Positions 5,783-9,329 of a DNA stretch of 9,329 bases are shown here, one piece after another. The notes beneath the pieces are model-generated. The model searched no databases and was not told the DNA's origin. It saw only the letters and a program-made list of their open reading frames with translations. The number at the start of each line of letters is the position of its first letter. Within the stretch, counting starts at the first letter, position 1. The stretch covers positions 13,876-23,204 of the forward strand of contig DJXA01000231.1 in NCBI GenBank assembly GCA_002449555.1. The letters are read 5' to 3'. Made by a program: the position numbers and the translations under genes. The DNA comes from Atopobiaceae bacterium UBA7016 (GTDB taxonomy: Bacteria; Actinomycetota; Coriobacteriia; Coriobacteriales; Atopobiaceae).

Positions 5783-7255
5783 ATGCCGAACGCCAACGAC
5801 GCGACCACCACCTTCCCCGAGGGCTTCCTCTGGGGCGGGGCCACCGCCGCCAACCAATACGAGGGCGGCTGGGACGAGGGGGGCAAGGGCCCCTCGGTCA
5901 CCGACATGATCACGGGCGGGTCAGTGAGCGAGCCGCGCCGCATCACCAGCACCGTGCGCGACGACATCTGGTACCCCAGCCACGAGGCCGTGGACTTCTA
6001 CCACCACTGGCGCGAGGACATCGAGCTCTTTGCCGAGATGGGCTTCAAGTGCTACCGCATGAGCGTGCAGTGGGCGCGCATCTTCCCCAACGGCGACGAT
6101 GCCGCTCCCAGCCGGGAGGGCCTCGACTTCTACCGCGGCGTGTTCGAGCTCTGCCGCGAGCGCGGCATCGAGCCCATGGTGACCATCAGCCACTACGAGC
6201 TGCCCTACGCGCTCGCCCGGCGCGGCGGCTGGGCCAACCGCGACCTCGTCGGCCTCTTCGTGCGCTACTGCAAGACGCTCTTCACCGAGTATCGGGGCCT
6301 CGTGCGCTACTGGCTCACCTTCAACGAGATCAACTGCGCCCTGGTGGAGGGCGCCTTCGGCAACGTGATGAGCCTGGGCATCCTCCCCGACGGCGACGAC
6401 GTGCCGCTGGCCGTGGGCGAGCCGGTCTCCTGGGACGTCCCCCAGCGCCGCTACGAGGCCCTGCACAACCAGTTCGTCGCCAGCGCCAAGGCAGTCACCC
6501 TCGCACACGAGATAGACCCCGCCAACAAGGTGGGCTGCATGGTGGCGAGCGCCGCGACCTACCCCTACTCCTGCGACCCCGACGACGTGCTCGAGGCGCA
6601 GGCCGCAAACCGCCGGGCAAACTGGTACTGCTGCGACGTGCAGGTGCGCGGCTCCTACCCCGCCTGGGCCCCCGCCTTCTGGCGCGACGAGGGCGTGTGG
6701 CTCGACGTCTCGGACGAGGACGCCGCGACGCTGGCAGCCGGCAAGGTGGACTTCATATCCTTCTCCTACTACTCCAGCGCGGCGGCCTCCGCGCGCGACC
6801 TCGAGCCCGCGACCGGCAACCTCTTCGGCGGCGTCAACAACCCCCACCTGCAGAAGAGCGCGTGGGGCTGGGCCGTCGACCCCAAGGGGCTGCGGTGGTT
6901 CCTGAACGAGGCGTACGACCGCTACCAGGTGCCGCTCATGATCGTGGAGAACGGCCTGGGCGCCGCGGACGTCGTGGAGGATGACGGTTCGATCCACGAC
7001 GACTACCGCATCGACTACCTGCGGAGCCACCTGGAGCAGCTGCGGATGGCCATAGAAGACGGCGTGGACGTGATGGGCTACACCTGGTGGGGCTGCGTCG
7101 ACATCGTGTCCAACTCCTCCGGCGAGATGCGAAAGCGCTACGGCTTCGTGTACGTGGACAAGCAGGACGGAGGCGCGGGCACCCTCGCGCGCAGCCGCAA
7201 GGACTCGTTCGCGTACTACGCCAAGGTCATTGCGTCCAACGGGGCCGACATCTAG
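5783..7255 (+). CDS. Family GH1 6-phospho-beta-glucosidase
   Basis: A 490-residue cytoplasmic enzyme of normal GH1 length; ATG 5783 is chosen because GGAGG lies 7 bases upstream and FPEGFLWGGATAANQYEG follows at once. The acid/base is Glu182 in TFNEIN and the nucleophile Glu389 in IVENG. Phosphate specificity is shown by Ser443, Lys451 and Tyr453 in VSNSSGEMRKRYGFVYV, aligned with the S-x7-K-x-Y pattern of BglA-type enzymes. It should cleave phosphorylated beta-glucosides (cellobiose-, arbutin- or salicin-type phosphates) brought in by a PTS, releasing glucose-6-phosphate. No PTS gene is in the window, so the transporter is elsewhere. It has its own promoter and a strong terminator. No truncation or frameshift is seen. 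Some GH1 6-phospho enzymes also act on phospho-galactosides, so the exact sugar is uncertain. Confidence 0.94.
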   Translation: MPNANDATTTFPEGFLWGGATAANQYEGGWDEGGKGPSVTDMITGGSVSEPRRITSTVRDDIWYPSHEAVDFYHHWREDIELFAEMGFKCYRMSVQWARIFPNGDDAAPSREGLDFYRGVFELCRERGIEPMVTISHYELPYALARRGGWANRDLVGLFVRYCKTLFTEYRGLVRYWLTFNEINCALVEGAFGNVMSLGILPDGDDVPLAVGEPVSWDVPQRRYEALHNQFVASAKAVTLAHEIDPANKVGCMVASAATYPYSCDPDDVLEAQAANRRANWYCCDVQVRGSYPAWAPAFWRDEGVWLDVSDEDAATLAAGKVDFISFSYYSSAAASARDLEPATGNLFGGVNNPHLQKSAWGWAVDPKGLRWFLNEAYDRYQVPLMIVENGLGAADVVEDDGSIHDDYRIDYLRSHLEQLRMAIEDGVDVMGYTWWGCVDIVSNSSGEMRKRYGFVYVDKQDGGAGTLARSRKDSFAYYAKVIASNGADI

Positions 7256-7370
7256 GACTTCTGGCCAACGGGTGTAATGTGCTTTGGACTGTGGCACCTG
7301 ACAGCCGGCACGGACGTATCACGAATCGTGTGACAATGGCAACCACGACTACATCTTAGCCACTGCCCTG

Positions 7371-7399
7371 AGTGGTCACCATGCGTGGTGACCACTTTT
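7371..7399 (+). terminator. Terminator hairpin of the GH1 gene
   Basis: AGTGGTCACCA (7371-7381) pairs perfectly with TGGTGACCACT (7386-7396) around a TGCG loop, an 11-bp stem followed by a short TTT run after the last T of the stem. It lies about 115 bases after the GH1 stop. Its two arms are also two of the six TGGTNACCA palindromes nearby, so it may have a second role. Confidence 0.7.
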
Positions 7400-7547
7400 C
7401 ATGGTGACCAACTTCTAAGCCGACAAATGCTTATGCCCCAATCGAACACGTCGTGCTGATTCTATGGACGCACCGATAATCATCGGCTCTGTTTTGTGCA
7501 TAGATGTGGCCGAACTTGGTAACCAAATGGTGACCAGTTGGTGACCA
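7373..7547. repeat. Cluster of six TGGTNACCA palindromes
   Basis: The 9-base palindrome TGGTNACCA occurs at 7373-7381, 7386-7394, 7402-7410, 7517-7525, 7528-7536 and 7539-7547. The last three are spaced exactly 11 bases apart, about one helical turn, so they face the same side of the DNA. Two of them extend to TTGG..CCAA. No coding frame explains the pattern. It looks like a multi-site operator or an iteron-like array, but no regulator gene lies beside it. Confidence 0.65.
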
Positions 7548-7619
7548 AGGCTTGGTTTTGGTGAATCGACCCCCATCTGACCTGCGGTTTTTTTGAGACT
7601 CAAGCTCGCGAAAACTCAT

Positions 7620-7697
7620 GACAATTACCCGGGCCAAGTGTAAGGGTCGGCGCCACAATGGATGCCCCCTCGGCCGGCGTGCGCCAGCCCCTATTCG
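7620..7697 (-). ncRNA. TPP-riboswitch-like element 4, degenerate
   Basis: On the minus strand: ATAGGGGCTGGCGCACG, CCGGCCGAGG (in place of CTGAGA), GTGGCGCCGACCCTTA and CTTGGCCCGGGTAATTG. The GGCGCACGCCGG arm and GACCCTTA match the other copies. The two key recognition motifs are changed, and there is no clear P1 or terminator; a run of seven A follows at about 7595-7589 on this strand but not a U-run. It shares the GGCCCGG replacement with element 2. Probably a non-functional or altered copy. Confidence 0.55.
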
Positions 7698-7802
7698 GAG
7701 GTTACTGTAGCGCAAGGGAAGCGTGCCGCAATCGGCACATATGACATGGTGTCAGGGGAAAGATCCTTCACTCCGAGAGGAAGTTCCCGTGCATGCACAC
7801 GC

Positions 7803-7842
7803 CTCGCCGCTGAGGATGGAGTCGAGCATCCTCAGCGGCGAG
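7803..7842. terminator. 16-bp perfect inverted repeat, possible U-less terminator of the esterase gene
   Basis: CTCGCCGCTGAGGATG (7803-7818) pairs perfectly with CATCCTCAGCGGCGAG (7827-7842) around 8 bases. It is 53 bases past the stop of the minus-strand hydrolase gene, where a terminator would be expected, but no U-tract follows on either strand. Such U-less stems are common in high-GC Gram-positives. A 10-bp palindrome GTGCATGCAC lies just beside it. Confidence 0.6.
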
Positions 7843-7894
7843 ACTCTCCATGGAACTTAGTCTAGCGAGCCCTTCGCCCAACGATCCATGCTCG

Positions 7895-8800
7895 TTACAG
7901 CAACCCGTTGCAGGACCTCATGAAGTCATCCATGAGCTTGAGCATGTAGGGAGTCCAGAACTCAGGACCACCATGGTCGGCACCCTGCAGCAGGTACATC
8001 GTCGCATCGTGTCCCGTCTCCTTGAGACGCCTGTACAGCACCTCGCTACAGCGGGCGTTCACGATGCGGTCCTTGGTGCCGTGGATAATCAGCATGGGCG
8101 GCATCTCGGTCTCCTCAAAGATGTTGCACTCCGCTGATATCTGGCACTGCACCTCGGGATGCTCGCGAAGGTCGAGCTTGGTAAGCCACCCTTCCGGGCT
8201 CTCCCTCTCGAGGTGGTGTGTGTTCGACGGGTTGGAGTCGTCGAACATCACCGTGACGCTGCCGAACTGGTCGATGATGCCGTTGACCTCCGCAGAGACA
8301 GACGGGTCGATCTTCTCGCTGTCGTCCTCATGCACCAGCGATGTGAACACCACCGTGTGGCCGCCTGACGAGCTGCCCATGAGCACGATCCTGTCAGGGT
8401 CGACGTGGTACTCGTCCGCATGCAGGCGCATGAAGCGGACGGCGTTCTTGACGTCGATGACCTGGGCAGGGAACGACGCATCGAACGACGAGCGGTACTC
8501 GACCACCACCGCCACGTAACCAAGGTCGGCCACGCGGGCGGTACGGGGCACCTCGACGTGGATGTGCTGCGGAAACCAGCCGGACCCGGGCACGTAAAGA
8601 ACGCAGGGGTACGTCCCAGCCGGGTTGTTGCGAGACTTGGGGACCAGAATCTGCAGGTGCAGGTCCTTGCCGTCTCTCGTGTCGTAAACAACGTCGGCCT
8701 CATAACGCGTATACACCTCGTCGCCTGTGGTCGAAATCACCGGTATCCCCTCGGCACGGAACTCCGGGAACTCCGCGTATCCCCACTCCTTGACTTCCAT
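7895..8800 (-). CDS. Alpha/beta-hydrolase, acyl/carbohydrate esterase type
   Basis: A 301-residue protein with no signal peptide, so cytoplasmic. It has the esterase core: oxyanion segment YVPGSGW (69-75, in the place of HGGGW), EYRSS (101-105), nucleophile elbow GSSSGG (142-147, Ser144), acid Asp244 in IIHGTKDRIV and His276 in GADHGG. This resembles the BD-FAE/lipase-like group that removes acetyl, feruloyl or other acyl groups from sugars or xylo-oligosaccharides. ATG 8800 is supported by AGGAGAGGAAG a few bases upstream. It is divergent from an RpiR-type sugar regulator with a large palindrome between them, and ends near a strong inverted repeat. Context suggests a role in carbohydrate use, but small-molecule ester hydrolysis of another kind is possible. 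Confidence 0.85.
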   Translation of the reverse strand: MEVKEWGYAEFPEFRAEGIPVISTTGDEVYTRYEADVVYDTRDGKDLHLQILVPKSRNNPAGTYPCVLYVPGSGWFPQHIHVEVPRTARVADLGYVAVVVEYRSSFDASFPAQVIDVKNAVRFMRLHADEYHVDPDRIVLMGSSSGGHTVVFTSLVHEDDSEKIDPSVSAEVNGIIDQFGSVTVMFDDSNPSNTHHLERESPEGWLTKLDLREHPEVQCQISAECNIFEETEMPPMLIIHGTKDRIVNARCSEVLYRRLKETGHDATMYLLQGADHGGPEFWTPYMLKLMDDFMRSCNGLL

Positions 8801-8875
8801 CGGTCTTCTTCCTCTCCTGTACTGTGATGCGGTGGCTGGGATTGCTCCTAGGCAGCTTCCTGCTCTTCCGCATGC

Positions 8876-8921
8876 AGCTTACTGCGTTTTGATTGACTAG
8901 TCAATCAAATCTTGTTTACTG
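8876..8921. promoter_or_regulatory. Divergent promoters built on a 22-bp perfect palindrome
   Basis: TTTGATTGACT and its exact reverse complement meet at 8898/8899, giving a 22-bp palindrome (8888-8909). Each arm supplies a -35 of TTGACT: on the plus strand (8893-8898) with TTTACT (8915-8920) 16 bases on, toward the RpiR gene; on the minus strand (8904-8899) with TAAGCT (8881-8876) 17 bases on, toward the esterase gene. A repressor dimer here would block both. The RpiR regulator next door is the natural candidate, although TTGACTAGTCAA cores are also seen with TetR-type regulators. The -10 matches are modest. Confidence 0.65.
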
Positions 8922-8997
8922 ATTTACCATTCATTCTTCACTCGACAGAGTGGCGCCCTCGTGCGAAAATGCCATTCGCGTAAGAAGGGAGCGGAGA

Positions 8998-9329
8998 GTG
9001 AGCATATTCGACGACATGGACATGGCTTCGGCACAGTTCACCAAGACGGACCGCGTCGTATACGAGACCATCAGGAAGTTCCCGGACCTCTTCGTGCAGG
9101 GCAGCCTGGCAGCGATAGCCGAGGAGACGCATCTTTCCGCGCCCTCGCTCACCCGCTTTGCCAAGCGCGTCGGATACAAGGGCTTTTCCGAGTTTCAATA
9201 CCAGTTTCGATCGGACCTGGAGGAACGAGACGAGAATCAGACGGGCTCGAAGTCGGATGCCTATGCGGAGCTGCTGCGCAACGTAGAGCGGGACGTTCCG
9301 GACTCGCTTCTATGCGACCTTGTGAGGCG
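8998..9329 (+). CDS. RpiR/MurR-family transcriptional regulator, N-terminal part (runs off the window)
   Basis: From GTG 8998 the frame stays open to the right edge, 110 residues. The GTG start is chosen because AAGGGAG lies about 7 bases upstream, whereas the in-frame ATGs at 9016 and 9022 have no such site. Residues 35-70 hold the RpiR helix-turn-helix: SLAAIAEETHLSAPSLTRFA, then KRVGYKGFSEFQYQ, matching the family pattern SIxxLAxxxxVSxxTVxRFxKxLGYxGFxEF. The sugar-phosphate-binding SIS domain would follow outside the window. RpiR proteins usually sense phosphorylated sugars and control neighbouring catabolic genes. The divergent esterase and the 22-bp palindrome between them suggest local control; the GH1 enzyme 1.7 kb away could supply its ligand, which is inference. 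Confidence 0.9.
   Translation, partial: MSIFDDMDMASAQFTKTDRVVYETIRKFPDLFVQGSLAAIAEETHLSAPSLTRFAKRVGYKGFSEFQYQFRSDLEERDENQTGSKSDAYAELLRNVERDVPDSLLCDLVR

Noticed and set aside
5921..7297. A 458-residue minus-strand open frame opposite the GH1 gene
   Set aside because: It is Val/His/Gly-rich with no recognisable domain and mirrors the GC-rich codon bias of the GH1 gene, which has catalytic motifs throughout.
7373..7547. CRISPR array
   Set aside because: The repeats are 9-base palindromes with 2-7 base gaps in places and a 106-base gap elsewhere; there are no 24-40 base repeats with uniform spacers and no cas genes.

Overview
This 9.3-kb window is GC-rich and has gene families, Shine-Dalgarno-led starts and metabolism typical of high-GC Gram-positive gut or oral anaerobes. 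My best guess is a member of the Coriobacteriia (Olsenella/Collinsella-like). That rests on the general look of the sequence, not on a marker gene.

Layout. (1) Bases 1-329, minus strand: the N-terminus of a primase/helicase-type protein carrying the LFRGRxDVY motif of TOTE conflict-system primases; it runs off the left edge. (2) 330-1344: no intact gene. It holds two TPP-riboswitch-like elements (minus strand, each followed by a terminator-like hairpin) flanking the N-terminal remnant of a DUF1016/YhcG-type nuclease gene. (3) 1345-4477, minus strand: a MarR-type regulator, a small lipoprotein with Thr/Lys/Ser/Gly repeats, an OmpR-type response regulator, and a membrane sensor kinase overlapping it by 8 bases. 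(4) 4545-5105, plus strand: a GNAT acetyltransferase divergent from the MarR gene, with a 7+7 bp inverted repeat between them. (5) 5106-5782: a third TPP-like element (minus strand), then a good sigma70-type promoter. (6) 5783-7255, plus strand: a family GH1 6-phospho-beta-glucosidase. (7) 7256-7894: a terminator hairpin, six copies of the palindrome TGGTNACCA, a fourth degenerate TPP-like element and a 16-bp perfect inverted repeat. (8) 7895-8800, minus strand: an alpha/beta-hydrolase of the carbohydrate/acyl-esterase kind, divergent from (9) an RpiR-type regulator at 8998 that runs off the right edge. A 22-bp perfect palindrome sits between them.

How the parts may work together. The right half looks like carbohydrate use: phospho-beta-glucoside cleavage, deacylation of substrates and a sugar-phosphate-responsive RpiR regulator. 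The middle is a cell-envelope sensing block (lipoprotein plus two-component system) beside a MarR/GNAT pair. The left edge looks like a defence or conflict island with gene decay.

The most unusual signal is a family of four dispersed elements, all on the minus strand, resembling thi-box (TPP) riboswitches. None precedes a thiamine gene, and three share an extra conserved tail about 95-105 bases past the aptamer. They fall into two sequence subfamilies. This looks like a repeated, possibly mobile or repurposed, riboswitch-derived RNA element rather than ordinary thiamine regulation.
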